64,000 nt of DNA from assembly GCA_019285755.1 (NCBI GenBank), contig CP079103.1:2480001-2544000 (forward strand), read 5' to 3'. How positions within the stretch are numbered: the first letter of the stretch is position 1; each line of letters begins with the position of its first letter. This stretch comes from Chitinophaga sp. E66. GTDB lineage: Bacteria > Bacteroidota > Bacteroidia > Chitinophagales > Chitinophagaceae. The notes beneath the pieces are model-generated. The model had not been told where the DNA came from. It saw nothing but the letters and a program-made list of their open reading frames with translations, and did not search any database. A program made the translations under genes and the position numbers. Of this stretch, positions 10,241 through 22,093 are shown in pieces.

Positions 10241-12700
10241 ATGATGAAAAATCTGATCCCGTTCTTCCTGTTCCTGTTTGCCCTTCCCGCATCCGGCGCC
10301 CAGATCCGCGGCGTCGTTACCAATCAGTCCGGCGAACCGCTGCCTTTCGCCACCATCATGATCAAAGGCACCACGATCGGCACCATGTCCAACGCCACGG
10401 GGCCTATGTACTGGAAGTGCCCGGCGGAACGCAGATCATCGTCTGCCAATATATGGGCTATAAGAAGGCCGAAAAGAGCGTTACCGACGGCGGCGTGCTG
10501 AACTTCACCCTGGAGCCCGTGAGCCTCCAGGTGAAAGAAGTGGTCGTAAAATCGGGTGGGGAAGACCCCGCCTATGCCATTATCCGGCAGGCCATTAAAA
10601 AGCGGCCGTATTACCTCTCGCAGGTGAAGAATTTTACCTGTGAATCCTATATCAAAATGCTCGCCCGCATGCGGAACATGCCCAAGCGGCTGCTCGGCAC
10701 TAAAATAGACCCGGCAGACATCGGGGTGGATTCCTCCGGCAAAGGGATCGTAGCGCTCACGGAATCGCTCACCAAAATCGCCTGGAAAGACCCCGACATG
10801 AAGCTCGAAGTCATATCCAGCAGATCCAGCGGAGGGGGCTTGGGTTCGACATCCCCACCGTCATCAACTTCTACAAAAACAACGTGGAAGCCATGCAGAC
10901 GCAGGTTGGCCCGAGGGGATTCATTTCTCCCATCTCCGACAACGCAATTCACTATTATAAATACCGGCTGGAAGGTACCTTTGTGGACGATGGCAAGCTC
11001 GTCAACAAGATACTCGTCATTCCACGGAGAAAATACGAACCGCTATTCGCCGGGCATATTTATATCACGGAAGACGACTGGCGTATCCACAGCACCGACC
11101 TAATGCTCACCAAAGAGTACCAGCTGGAACTGATCGATACCCTGGTGATCCGGCAGACGCATGTGCCCGTGGCGCCAGACGTATGGCGCACCAAAGACCA
11201 GGTGGTGTACCTGGCGGCCAAGATCTTCGGGTTCGATATCACCGCCAATTCCGTTAACGTATATTCCAAATACGACCTCAATCCCGTATTCCCGAAAGGC
11301 TACTTCAACAAAGTGGTCATGAAATACGACAAGAATGCGGAGTGGCGGGATATTAAGTACTGGGACAGTATCCGGCCGCTGCCATTGGAGGCCGACGAGC
11401 TGCGCGACTTCCAGGTCAAAGACAGCACCGCACGCGCCCGCCGCGATTCCGCCAAAAGCCGCCAGCAACTCGATTCCCTCCGCACCAAACCGCAGCCGGT
11501 AAAAGTGATGGACGTGCTCTGGGGCGGCCTTAACCACCGATGGTATTTCCAGGGAGACACCTCGGTGCAGTCGCACGCAATACATATACCCGGGCTCATC
11601 AAAGGGCTGAGTTATAATACCGTGGAGGGCGTGGCTTTGCAAATCAGTCCAACGGTAACTTTCAGCCTGCCCGACCGGCGAATCCTCTATTGGAATTCCA
11701 GCCTGCGGTACGGGTTCTCGAACACGCACCTCCAGGCGCAGACCGGGCTCACGCTCACGCGGGCGCCGGAAGGAGGTATCGGGGCGCGCAATACCTGGTC
11801 GGTCAGCGGCGGCAAGCGCATCACCCAGTTCAACCGCGCCAATCCCATCGGGCCGGTGATGAATTCTCTCTACACCTTGTTGCTAAAAGAGAATTACATG
11901 AAATTATATGAGAGCCGGTTTGCGCAACTGGCTTTCAGCCGGGTATATGAAAGTTCGCTGGCGTTCAGCGTGAATGCGGTGTACGAAGACCGTAACGCCG
12001 TGGAGAATACGACTGACTTTACCCTCTTCAAAAACGATCCTAAATCCTTCACGCCCAACCACCCGGAAGAGCTGGCGGGCATTCCATTCGGGAAAGAGCA
12101 GGTATTGACGGTAGGCGGGAGCATCAGTTTCCAACCGGGGCAAAAGTACATCGAGTACCCGCGGGGCAGGAGAGGGATCGGTTCCACATACCCCACGTTC
12201 TCCGCTGGCTACCGGAAAGGCCTTATCGATGCGAATTTCGATAAATGGAATATAGACGTGAGAGACGAGATGAATTTCAAGTTATTGGGAGAACTGAAAT
12301 ACCATTTGGGTGCGGGCGGTTTCTGAACAGCCGATCTGTTTCCATACCTGACATGCAGCATTTCAACGGCAACCAGACCTTTCTCAATATCCGATACCTC
12401 AACAGCTTCCAGCTGGCGCAATATTACGAGTACAGTACCACGGCCCGCCTGTTCGCAACGGCGAACGTCGAGCACCACTTCAACGGGTTGCTGACGAACC
12501 GCATTCCGCTCTTCAACCGCCTGAAATGGCATTTAGTAGCGGGGACAAACGCGTTTTACGTGAACCGGGACAATAATTACGTGGAAGTGTTCGCGGGGCT
12601 GGAGAATATCCTCAAAGTGTTCCGGGTAGATGTGGTGGCGGGCTACCAAAGCCATTCCGATACGCGGATCGGCGTGCGGCTGGGCTTCGGGGAATATTAG
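10241..12700 (+). CDS. DUF5686 / CarboxypepD_reg-like outer-membrane protein
   Basis: A conceptual protein of about 820 residues. It has a signal peptide (MMKNLIPFFLFLFALPASGA), a CarboxypepD_reg-like domain (IRGVVTNQSGEPLPFATI to QYMGYKKAEKSV), the DUF5686 middle region (GGEDPAYAIIRQAIKKRP, FTCESYIKM) and a C-terminal beta-strand region ending TRIGVRLGFGEY, typical of a barrel. Proteins of this build are found in the outer membrane of Bacteroidota; their function is not established. Frame breaks lie near 10400, 10845 and 12322. A strong terminator follows. The first ATG of a doublet at 10241 was taken as the start. Confidence 0.82.
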
Positions 12701-12740
12701 GCGGAGCGTTCAGAGTGGAGTAAGGAATGTATAAAGAGAA

Positions 12741-12783
12741 AAAGGCTGCTACCCGGTATCCGGGCAGGCAGCCTTTCCTTTTT
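12741..12783. terminator. Bidirectional terminator after the DUF5686 gene
   Basis: AAAGGCTGC and GCAGCCTTT form the outer stem, an inner CCCGGTATCCGGG extends it, and CCTTTTT follows. The A-rich left side would also serve the convergent small gene. Confidence 0.75.
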
Positions 12784-12812
12784 AGCTTGCCAAAGCTCGT
12801 ATGGTGTTGTCG

Positions 12813-12956
12813 TCAGGCGCGGACGCGGATACTTCTCCGTTTGCCGCGGTCTGCCGCTTTCTTCAGTTTTACTTCGCTGTTTGCATGGTAGGCTGCGATG
12901 CGGTAAATACAGAACATAACAATGGCCAAAATGATGTAAATAGTAGTGACGTTCAT
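12813..12956 (-). CDS. Small single-pass membrane protein
   Basis: A 47-residue frame starting at the ATG at 12954-12956 (MNVTTIYIILAIVMFCIYRI), with one membrane helix and then a basic tail rich in K and R (VKLKKAADRGKRRSIRVRA). An upstream ATG at 13040 would add 28 residues without clear pattern. The arrangement, a helix followed by a positive tail, is that of a small inner-membrane protein. Function unknown; the call rests on amino-acid pattern and an isolated position between terminators. Confidence 0.4.
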   Translation of the reverse strand: MNVTTIYIILAIVMFCIYRIAAYHANSEVKLKKAADRGKRRSIRVRA

Positions 12957-13153
12957 ACAGGTGATGTTTAGGGTTAAAAATCTCGAACTACACAGGGTCA
13001 ATTCCACATACATAAATCCCTTTTTCCAAAAGCGTGCCATAATTTAACTGCTGTAAGGGGGCAATTGTTCGATACGATTGAAATAATTGACGAATGTGAT
13101 TTGACAGACAGGCAATTGTTAATGATCAAACGGACAGGGAAGGAAAATTTTGG

Positions 13154-13161
13154 TATCTTTG
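13154..13161 (+). promoter_or_regulatory. Candidate -7 box for trhO
   Basis: TATCTTTG followed by CGCC fits the Bacteroidota -7 consensus. It lies 102 bases before the trhO ATG, so the transcript would have a long leader of about 95 bases. Confidence 0.5.
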
Positions 13162-13263
13162 CGCCGGCTGCGCGTGGCAGGAATTACTGCCACAAAGCTT
13201 CCAATTGACAATCAATATATTAAAGAATTTTGTTCCACCGGCGTTGGTCCTTAAAATTCAATC

Positions 13264-14304
13264 ATGGTTCTTCACAACAGAGTATCTGCCACCGAGTTAA
13301 AGCAACGGTTGGCTGCGGAAACCTTCCGCCGCGTTACGGTATCCTTTTACCAGTACGCCAAAATTACCGATCCACAGATTTTTCGGGATGAATTGTACCT
13401 GGCCTTGAACGAAATCAGGGTATTCGGGCGCATCTATGTAGCGCATGAAGGCATCAATGCCCAGATCAGCATCCCGGAACATAACTTCGAGGCTTTCCGC
13501 GATCGGCTTTATTCCGTCCCTTTCCTGAATGGCATCCGTCTCAACGTGGCGGTCGACGATAACGGAAAATCTTTCTGGGTTCTGAAAATCAAGGTAAGAG
13601 ATAAGATCGTCGCCGATGGCATCGACGATCCCACTTTTGACATGGACAACCGCGGCAAATACCTCGATGCCCGTGCTTTCAACGAACTGACGGAAGACCC
13701 CGACACTGTGGTCATCGATATGCGCAACCACTACGAATTCGAAGTGGGCCATTTCGATAAAGCCATAGAAGTACCATCAGACACCTTCCGCGAGCAGTTG
13801 CCCATGGCGGTGGATATGATGAAGGAAAACAAGGACCGCAACATCATCATGTATTGCACAGGCGGCATCCGCTGCGAGAAGGCGTCCGCGTACATGCTGC
13901 ACCACGGCTTCACTAACGTCTTCCACCTGGAAGGCGGCATCATCGAATATTCCAATAAAGCCCGCGAACAGGGCCTGCCCAACAAATTCCGCGGTAAGAA
14001 CTTCGTGTTCGACGACCGCCTGGGCGAGCGCATCACCGATGAGATCATCGCGCAATGCCACCAATGCGGCGAACCCTGCGACACCCACATCAATTGCGCC
14101 AACGAAGGTTGTCACCTGCTTTTCATCCAGTGCGAAAAATGCGCGAAAAAGTATAATAAGTGCTGCAGCCAGGCCTGTACCGATGTGATCGCCCTGCCCG
14201 AAGAGCAGCAGGCGGAATTACGCAAAGGGATCGACAAGGGGCTGATGTTATTCAACAAACGCAAAAGGCGGCGCCTTCCTCCTTCCAATAACTCAACGCT
14301 TTAG
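13264..14304 (+). CDS. trhO: tRNA uridine-34 hydroxylase TrhO (rhodanese-related)
   Basis: An intact frame of 346 residues with the TrhO/YceA layout: an N-terminal acylphosphatase-like domain ([26 protein letters not shown]), a rhodanese domain with [15 protein letters not shown] and the catalytic loop [12 protein letters not shown] (cysteine near residue 197), and a C-terminal cysteine-rich segment ([16 protein letters not shown], then [16 protein letters not shown]) that may bind metal. TrhO hydroxylates uridine-34 of tRNA using oxygen. The 3' end overlaps the convergent LytTR regulator gene by 12 bases. Confidence 0.93.
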   Translation: MVLHNRVSATELKQRLAAETFRRVTVSFYQYAKITDPQIFRDELYLALNEIRVFGRIYVAHEGINAQISIPEHNFEAFRDRLYSVPFLNGIRLNVAVDDNGKSFWVLKIKVRDKIVADGIDDPTFDMDNRGKYLDARAFNELTEDPDTVVIDMRNHYEFEVGHFDKAIEVPSDTFREQLPMAVDMMKENKDRNIIMYCTGGIRCEKASAYMLHHGFTNVFHLEGGIIEYSNKAREQGLPNKFRGKNFVFDDRLGERITDEIIAQCHQCGEPCDTHINCANEGCHLLFIQCEKCAKKYNKCCSQACTDVIALPEEQQAELRKGIDKGLMLFNKRKRRRLPPSNNSTL

Positions 14305-14985
14305 ATAGCGGTTCTGCAGGATCTTTTCCATGACCTCGTCGCGCAGCGTGCGGGAAACAGGCACCTCGTGCCCGTTCACGAAAATCGTATGGCCTTCGAT
14401 ACTGTCTATCTGCGCGGCGGCAACGATGTACGATTTATGCACCTTGATGAATTGCTCCGGCGGCAGGTATTCTTCCACGGATTTGAAGGTGAGGTAAGCA
14501 ATATATTTACGCTGCGTGGTATGCAGGGCGATATAATTCTGTAGCGCTTCCACGAACAAAACATCCGCCAGCCGGATCTTTTCGATCTTGTGTTCGCACT
14601 TGATATAGAAATGGTCCGGCGGGTCGGACTTCCATTTTGCTTTCGCCTTATTCGCTGCCTTCAGGAACCGTTCGAAGGAAACAGGTTTGAGGAGGTAATC
14701 CAGCACATCCAGCTCAAAACCTTCCAGCGCATGATCTGGGAAGGCGGTGGTGATGATAGTCAGCGGCTTCAGGGGAAGGGTGCGCAGGAATTCAATGCCG
14801 CTGAGACGGGGCATTCGGATATCCAGGAACAGGAGGTCTACGGGTTGCTGGTGGAGGAATTCCGCGGCTGCGACGGCGCTGTCGCATTCGCCGGCCCATT
14901 CCAGGAAAGGCACGTCGGCGATGTGTTCCCGGAGGCCCTGCCGCGCCAGCGGTTCGTCGTCCACTACCAGGCATCGTAACTTCAT
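14293..14985 (-). CDS. LytTR-family response regulator
   Basis: An intact frame of 230 residues: a receiver domain with phospho-acceptor aspartate in [11 protein letters not shown] (near residue 55) and a conserved lysine in [11 protein letters not shown], then a LytTR DNA-binding domain ([19 protein letters not shown] to [14 protein letters not shown]). It would bind DNA as output of the adjacent sensor kinase; its start overlaps the kinase stop by four bases (ATGA), showing translational coupling. The target genes are unknown; the RHS-like gene starts 215 bases away from the kinase on the other strand. Confidence 0.93.
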   Translation of the reverse strand: MKLRCLVVDDEPLARQGLREHIADVPFLEWAGECDSAVAAAEFLHQQPVDLLFLDIRMPRLSGIEFLRTLPLKPLTIITTAFPDHALEGFELDVLDYLLKPVSFERFLKAANKAKAKWKSDPPDHFYIKCEHKIEKIRLADVLFVEALQNYIALHTTQRKYIAYLTFKSVEEYLPPEQFIKVHKSYIVAAAQIDSIEGHTIFVNGHEVPVSRTLRDEVMEKILQNRYLKR

Positions 14986-16003
14986 ATCTGCAAGGTTAAG
15001 GTGACTGCAAACTGCGCCGTTCCGGGTTCGATGCGGAGCGCATGCCTGCCGTTATACAATAACTCCAGCCGCCGCTTTACGTTGCTCAAGCCGATGCCGC
15101 CGGGAGCGCCGGGCAGCGAAGGCTCACAGGTGTTCTCCACCATGAACGTAAAGCTTCCATTCGTTCTTTCCATCTGAATATGAACCGAGTTGGCCGCCCT
15201 GTGCGAAATATGCTTGAAGGCATTTTCCACAAAAGGCATGAGCAGCAAAGGCGCGATCTCGAAGTCTTTCACACCGGCAGCCTTGCTAAACTGAACATCA
15301 TATTGGCCGCCGTGCCGCAACTTCTGCATGGCGATGTAATTCTCCACGCAGGCTATTTCTTTGGCGATATCGATCTTTTCCGTATTGCATTCATAGAGCT
15401 GGTACCGCAGGAGGTCTGAGAACCGCAGGAGGGTTTCGCGGGCGAGAGTATTGTCTTTATGAATGAGGAAATAGATCGCGTTGAGGGAGTTGAACAGCGA
15501 ATGGGGATTGATCTGGGAACGGAGGAACTGGAGTTCCTGCTCGGCCCCTGCGCGCAGGGCACTTTGCAGCCGGTGCAAAGTCCGGATCTGGTCAATGTAG
15601 AATTTGGTGCCCGCCGCCGCACCTACCATGAAAAACAAGGGGATATATACGTCATATAGCTGGCTGTTCAGGGTAGCGTTCGGCCAATGCGTAATGGTAG
15701 AAGCGTAAGGCCACAGGATCATGTTGAGCAAACGGATCACCAGGTATCCGGTCGCGCCCACCAGTGCGGTAAAGCTGAGGACAAAGGCGAGATAATGTTT
15801 CTTATACAGTAACCGGGGATGAGCACGTAATTGGTAAAGTACACCGCCCCTGCAAGGGAGAGGACCTTCAGGAGCCCTGCGAGGACGGTAGGGGTAAGGT
15901 CAGGATAATCGTCGATCCGCAAGGTGATCCACACCACGAAAAATGCGATCCAGAACAGCACGTGATGCAGTCGCAAACGGGTGATATGCCGGAGGATGTC
16001 CAT
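14982..16003 (-). CDS. LytS-type sensor histidine kinase (His_kinase family)
   Basis: A conceptual protein of about 340 residues with four membrane helices (residues about 12-140), a short coiled region, and a His_kinase/HATPase_c pair. The phospho-acceptor box reads QINPHSLFNSLN, where the family usually has HFLFN. The N box is MPFVENAFKH and the G box GGIGLSNVKRRL. One deletion near 15810 (in YCIRN, should read on into LLYKKHYLAFVLSF) splits it. It is coupled to the LytTR regulator downstream. The signal is unknown. All catalytic residues are present apart from the phenylalanine change noted. Confidence 0.9.
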
Positions 16004-16217
16004 GTTGGCTTCAATATAAATGTACGCAATTTGACGGGCATATCATTTACACGAACTGCGGAAAAACCTGACGAAATGCTTTTGGCGCTATGAAAAACGG
16101 AGGGAGGCGATATTCGGTACCGGCCGGAACTGACCTGACAAGGTACAAATTTGAATTATCAATAATTCCGGTTATATTGTAAAACAAATCCAGGCTTGAC
16201 CCTTTGTCGTCTTACTT

Positions 16218-19200
16218 ATGAAAATGCAAATCCTTCCACCGGCGTTGGACCCGAAACGCCTCGTTTTGTTAATCATGTTGTTTACTGCCGCAAGCAACAC
16301 ATCGATTGCCCAGCACCAAAAATTGTTCCCGTAACACCGGAAGCTGCCGCGCTGGCGAAAGCGAACAATTACGAAGTGAGTATGAACACCGGTGTTCCAA
16401 ATATTGGCATACCTTTTTCGAAGTGACCTCCGGTAGCCTGAAACTCCCTATCGGTATTAGTTACCATGCCGGCGGGTTCAGGATTACTGAAAAATCGACC
16501 AGCGTAGGGCTGGGATGGTCCTTAAACTGTGATTTACAAATCACGCGGACTATCAATGGTTTAGATGACTTTGATGGTAATGGCTACGCCAACAACACCC
16601 TGATAAGATCCGGATATACCAACTCCTCGCAGGATATATCTGCTAGTTATAATTTCAGCACTAACTGGGCGCGTACATATAATATGGCAACCGGCCAGGA
16701 AGATGGCGCGCCTGACAAGTTCAATTACCGGCTATTGGGCAAATCCGGTTCATTCTACATCCAGAAGAGCAGTGACGGTTATACATATTCATTTGTTTCC
16801 GCACCTTATGAGAACATAAAGATAGTGATGTCGAACAGCCAGTTCACCATTACTGATACGGACGGCACCATATACACTTTCGGTCAGTCGGGGAATGCCG
16901 GGAACCGTCCAGCTATAAAGAAGCAACCGGAAAATCCATCAGTCAGATCGGTGGCTGCGACGAGTGCAGAACAACCACCTGGAAATGCGTGTCCGTCGTG
17001 TCCGCGTCCGGTATCGACCGTCTTGATTTTGAGTATACAGCGAAAGCAATATCAAGAAGCACAGCTTATCAGGATTATGTTGAATGGTGGACTAATCCGA
17101 GTCCCTGCAACCTGGGTACCACAAACGCATATTATACCGGATCCTATTTCAATACCAGCTCCACGCTGTCTGCCATATTATCACAAATACCCTGGTTCTC
17201 CCTATCATCACCAAAATGGATCGAACACTTCGGGTGGGGAGAAGTGAATTCCATATGCCCTATCTGAACGGCTCAACCATTGTAGACGCCAAATTCCATG
17301 ACGACCGGGCACAGGGCGCGCCAGGCAACCGATCTTATTTAGCAGGCCTTTCGCTATCGAAAATAACATTCCGGGGTGGATCAGTCCTTTTCACCGGCAG
17401 CGATCAACTCTCGACCATTCAGCTCAGGAACGCTCAACAGCAGGTGGTGAAAAAGTAACCCTCTTTTCACAATATACTCCTCCCACGAATCTGACAGACG
17501 CCAGGTGGCATAACGGAGATAACTTCAATGGCACATTGTATCTTGATTCGCTGCACCTTGGATCGGCCTCACTACCGGCAGAGCGGTATGCTTTTCTATA
17601 CAAAACGAAAGTTTGCCTGGGAAGCCATCTCCTGGGTGGTGATACCTGGGGTTCTATAATGATAACACGAAGGATTACTACATGCGGTATAACAGCGACT
17701 ATACCCTCGATATCCCGAAACAGTCGATACCGTATTTCTATGTATCCAGTATATCAAGTGCTTGCTCGGGAGTCGGCACAAACGCCACTTTCTCGTTCGG
17801 GAATGACAACCTGAAAGAATATCCCAGTGAGGTCAAGGCACAAAACGGTATGCTGCAACGCATTATATACCCTACCGGCGGTTATACGGATTTTGCTTTT
17901 GAGTTGAATCAGTATCGCTTACATCAAACATTCGGTAGTTATCAGTCGTTATTGCCCCGGTATGCAGGCGGTCTTCGGATAAGAACCATCAGTAATTTCA
18001 ATGGCATCGATCCGCTTCCGGTTTCCCAAAAGTACTATGTATATGGGGAGAACGAAGATGGGACGGGACTGCTGCGGACAAATCCGTCCAGTACTTTCCG
18101 CCCCAACTCAACCGGATTCGAGGCTACATCCAGTGCGCAGCATACACTTTATTTCGATGGAGGATCATCACCCTCTGCGCCGCCGTGCCTAAATAAAACC
18201 TGCATGAGCATCAAGACTTCCGAGCGAAAGGTTACATATTTCCCTGCCAGCAACCAGGATCTTACTTATCAGAATGGATCACCGATCTACTATACTCAAG
18301 TAACGGAATACAACCGCGATCACGGAGCTGTATCCGGAAAAACCGTTCACAAGTATATGAGCCCCTGGGCTTTCACCTTCTATCAAAATATGCCTTCATT
18401 AGTAACAGGCACAAATATCCCCTACTATTATTCCGATTGGCCAATGGGCGCCCTTCAGTCCGTTACAGCCTTTAAGAACAATAACGGATTGTATCAACCT
18501 GTACATCAACAATCGTATACTTATACCGCTGTATTTAATCCACAGCAGGTGAGGGTTGTGTATGCCTATTTACAGAACATATACAGTCCATTGCCTGGAA
18601 CATTAAATGGTACACTAAATCCGCAGATCCTCTATGATATAAACTTTGAATTCAATTCTGGTACGCAGTTAAGGACACAATCGGATTATATTGCCGGCCA
18701 GTATCAGATTAAAATAGGCAAGTTGCTGCCACAGACTACAGTAGAAACCACTTTCAGCGGTTTGGAAAGCCTAACGAAAACCAACACCTATTACTATGAT
18801 AATCCGGATATCTGCAACCTACGCGCATCGTGACCACCAATAGCAAAAATCAGTCTGTGACGCGACTGCTTAAGTATCCATACGATTTTACTTCTCAAAC
18901 GACGTATGCGAATATGGTTACGAAGAATATCATATCGCCGGTGATCGAAGAAACAAGCACCGTTAATTCATCTATACGCAAAACAACTACGAACTATGGC
19001 CTATTCACTGGCGGGACAGGCAATTACGCGCCGGCCTCCATCCAAACCTCGATCAATGGCGGTGCCGGGGTCACGGAAATGACATTCGACAGTTATGACC
19101 CAGTGGGTAACCTTACTCAAAAGACAGGAAAGGATGGGATCATTACCGCATATCTATGGGGATATAATTCATTATATCCGGTAGCGGAAGTAAAAGGCAT

Positions 19201-20020
19201 GACACACGCTACCGCCTCAAGCCTCGTTAATCCTTCTGTCCTGGAGGCGCCGCCCGGTGAGCCCGAACTGATCGCCGAACTAAATGATCTCCGGACAGGC
19301 TCCGGCAACCTTGTCAATTCATTCACATACCTTCCATTAATTGGAGTTACCAGTATGACAAGCCCGGAAGGCAATACTAATTACTACGAATACGATCATT
19401 TTGGCAGGCTGGCGCGTGTCCGGGATTACCAGAAAAAAATCATCAAACAAATGGACTATGGCTATGTTGATGCGTTCTCTACAAACGCCATCAATCTCTG
19501 GTACATGGCCAATACACCCCGGATGGCAACATTCTATCAACTGGACTGTCCACCCAACTCCGGATATTACAGTTTTAACAGGGTACTGTTCGGCGGCTCA
19601 TTTACGCTAGGTTCAACCGATTATCAGAACGATAACCTGGAGGCTCAGTTGAATGGTGGGACCGGAGAGGTCATACCTGTACTTGGCAGCCAATGTCCAT
19701 CACCACTTCAGCACGTACGGCTCAAGCATACCGGCATATGGTTTGCCGATGCGCCTACAACGATTGACGTTACCCTGGTGCAGGACGAGCATACCTTTTA
19801 CAGGAGGCAGTTCAAACCTGTTATGTCCGGCTCTACGGAAACGTCTTATGTACCCGTTGGGACCTTTAAAATCATCTGGAATCCCAACCCTGCTTTTGCC
19901 CGGACCTTCTGCGGATTTTGGTTGAGTGACGGCACCACTTTCCAGCAGCTCAAATCAGGCGACAACGTCACCTTCCTGCCAGGTGTTAATTATGAAATTA
20001 CCTCTTTTGACAATATGTAA
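16218..20020 (+). CDS. RHS/YD-repeat-like secreted protein
   Basis: A conceptual protein of about 1,265 residues. The ATG at 16218 gives a signal peptide that ends near NTSIAQ. The N-terminal part (NTGVPNIGIPFFEVTSGSL, then KSTSVGLGWSLN) is the SpvB/RHS-like opening found in many Bacteroidota surface proteins. Sparse YD-like pieces occur late (MTFDSYDPVGNLTQKTGKDG, NTNYYEYDHFGRLARVRDY). The end lacks the RHS core closing motif and any toxin domain I can recognise; it finishes in about 170 residues of unknown beta-rich sequence. Frame breaks occur near 16315, 16425 (TTTTT for TTTTTT), 16915, 17235, 17460, 17660 and 18825. Base composition is more A/T-rich than the flanking genes, suggesting possible acquisition. 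Confidence 0.72.
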
Positions 20021-20040
20021 ACAGGCCGTCAGCCATAAAA

Positions 20041-20068
20041 AATCCCCGGCGCATTGCGACCGGGGATT
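20041..20068. terminator. Bidirectional terminator between RHS-like and ABC-F genes
   Basis: AATCCCCGG and CCGGGGATT form a 9-bp stem around a ten-base loop between convergent genes, with A and T runs on the two sides. Confidence 0.75.
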
Positions 20069-20087
20069 GATATTTAAATCTGTTTTA

Positions 20088-22023
20088 TCAGCCCTGTATC
20101 TTATCTTCCAGCTCCATCACTTTCTCGAAAGCGGTTTCGTATTCGGTTGTTGCTTTCGCCAGTTCTGCCGAAGCGGTTTTGTAGCTGGTTTCTGTGGTTT
20201 TAAATTTGGCCTTGTCGGCATAGATGTCCGGGTTGGCCATGTCGGCTTCCAGCTGCTCTACTTTGGCTTTCAGGTCGCCCAGTTGCTTTTCCAGGTTTTG
20301 TACCTGGCGTTGTTGCTTCTGGAGTTCCTTTTTCAGGTTATTATCGACCGGCGCCTTTACCGGTTGCTGAACGGGGCGGGGCGGATTTCTTTTCCTTTTC
20401 GGGCTTGGCGGGCGCGGCCTGTGCGGCCATGCGCTTCTTCCACTCTTCCCATTCGGTATACGTGCCGTCGAATTGCTTGATCTCACCGTCAACGATCTCC
20501 CAAATCTTATTGGCGGTGCGGCTAACGAAGTAACGGTCGTGGCTCACGAGCACGAGGCTGCCTTCGTATTTACCTAAAGCGTCGATGAGCATGTCTACCG
20601 AGTTCATATCCAGGTGGTTCGTCGGTTCGTCGAGCAGCAGGAAGTTGGCTTTGCTGATGATCACCTTGGCCAGTGCCACGCGGGCTTTCTCGCCGCCGGA
20701 GAGGATACGGATTTTCTTGAAGACATCGTCGCCCTGGAAGAGGAAAGCACCGAGAAGCCCGCGGAGCTCCATTTCGGTGTTCCCGCTGGCGCAGCTTTTC
20801 AGTTCTTCGAGGATCTCATTGTCGAGGTGCAGTGATTCCAGCTGGTGCTGAGCATAAAAGCTGGGCACCACGTTATGGCCCGGCACGCGCTCGCCTTCGA
20901 AGCTGTCGGTACCGGCGATCACGCGCAGGAGGGTGGATTTACCTTTACCGTTTGCGCCTATGAGGGCTATCTTATCGCCCCGGTTGATCTCCGCGCGGGC
21001 GTTCTGCAGGATGCGCAGGGGGCCGTAGGCCTTGGACACGCCGTTGAGGGTGCAGAGGATCTTGCCGGGGATCTTGTCTACGCTGAAGTTCATGCGGATC
21101 TTCGACGGACCGTTATCTACCTGCTCCACGCGTTCCAGTTTGTCCAGGCGTTTCATGATCGACTGCGCCTGTGCGGCCTTGGAGGCTTTGGCTTTGAATC
21201 GTTCGATGAATCGTTCCTGTTGGCGGATATAATCCTGTTGGTTCTCGAAAGCGCGCTGTTGCAGTTCGCGGCGGAGGGCCTTTTCGGACTCGTAATCCTC
21301 GTAATTTCCGGCGTAGTGATGCAGTTCCTGTTGGTACAGCTCCACGATCTTATTGACCATGCGGTCGAGGAAGAAGCGGTCGTGCGATACGATGATCACG
21401 GCGCCGTCGTAGTTGGAAAGGTATTTTTCCAGCCATTCGATGGAGGGAAGGTCGAGGTGGTTCGTCGGTTCATCGAGCATGAGCACGTCGGGATGCTGGA
21501 GGATGAGCTTCGCCAGCAGCACGCGCATGCGCCATCCGCCGGAGAACTCGCTGTAGGGGCGGTCCAGATCCGCGGTGGAGAAGCCGAGGCCTTCCAGCAC
21601 GGTGGCGGTTTTGTGGCGGATGTTGTAACCGTCGAGGATATCGAATTCGTGGAGTTTCTCGCTGTATTCCATGAGGAGGGCTTCGTCTTCCGAAGTCTCC
21701 AGCTTTTTGGTCAGTTCTTCGAGTTCCTTTTCCACTTTAACGGCCTTTTCGAAGGCGGTCATGCCCACGCTGAGGATGGATTCGTCGGATTCGAAGCTGA
21801 GGAGGTCCTGGTTGAAGAAGCCGATGGTAAGATCTTTGGCTTTATTGACGCTGCCTTTGGAGATGGTGTATTCTCCGTTGATGATACGGAGCAGCGTGGA
21901 TTTGCCGGTCCCGTTAAGGCCGATGAGGCCTACGCGGTCGCCGGGTACGATGTGCCAGGTGCTGTCTTCTAAGATGGTCCTTGCGCCGAATTCGAATGTG
22001 ATGTCCTGCAGTGCTATGAGCAT
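20088..22023 (-). CDS. ABC-F family ATPase (Uup/EttA-like)
   Basis: A soluble protein of about 645 residues with two ABC domains and no membrane segments. Walker A motifs are GLNGTGKST and GANGKGKST; signatures are FSGGWRMRV and LSGGEKARV; Walker B motifs end MLDEPTNHLD and LLDEPTNHLD. A linker rich in charged residues separates them, and the C-terminus is a coiled coil (ELQKQQRQVQNLEKQL). Such proteins act on the ribosome. I took the ATG at 22021-22023 (MLIALQDITF), close behind a TATCTTTG box, rather than one eight codons upstream. One deletion near 20380, in the linker to the coiled coil, breaks the frame. Which ABC-F subfamily it belongs to is uncertain. Confidence 0.92.
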
Positions 22024-22044
22024 GTTGAAATCGATATAAGCCCG

Positions 22045-22052
22045 CAAAGATA
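22045..22052 (-). promoter_or_regulatory. Candidate -7 box for the ABC-F gene
   Basis: Read on the minus strand, TATCTTTG then CGGG lies 21 bases before the chosen ATG. It supports the start at 22023, because the upstream ATG at 22047 would fall on the box. Confidence 0.55.
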
Positions 22053-22093
22053 GTCAATTTTTTCCATCTATATTTGTTGGAAACTATGATTCT

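Noticed and set aside
19400-20020. Polymorphic toxin domain and immunity gene at the end of the RHS-like protein
   Set aside because: No toxin motif is recognisable, and the next gene is convergent and encodes an ABC-F ATPase, not a small immunity protein.
20845-21972. 375-codon + strand frame opposite the ABC-F gene
   Set aside because: It is the antisense shadow of a well-conserved ATPase; the same applies to long frames opposite the CDF and SusD genes (27644-28618 and 42439-43428).
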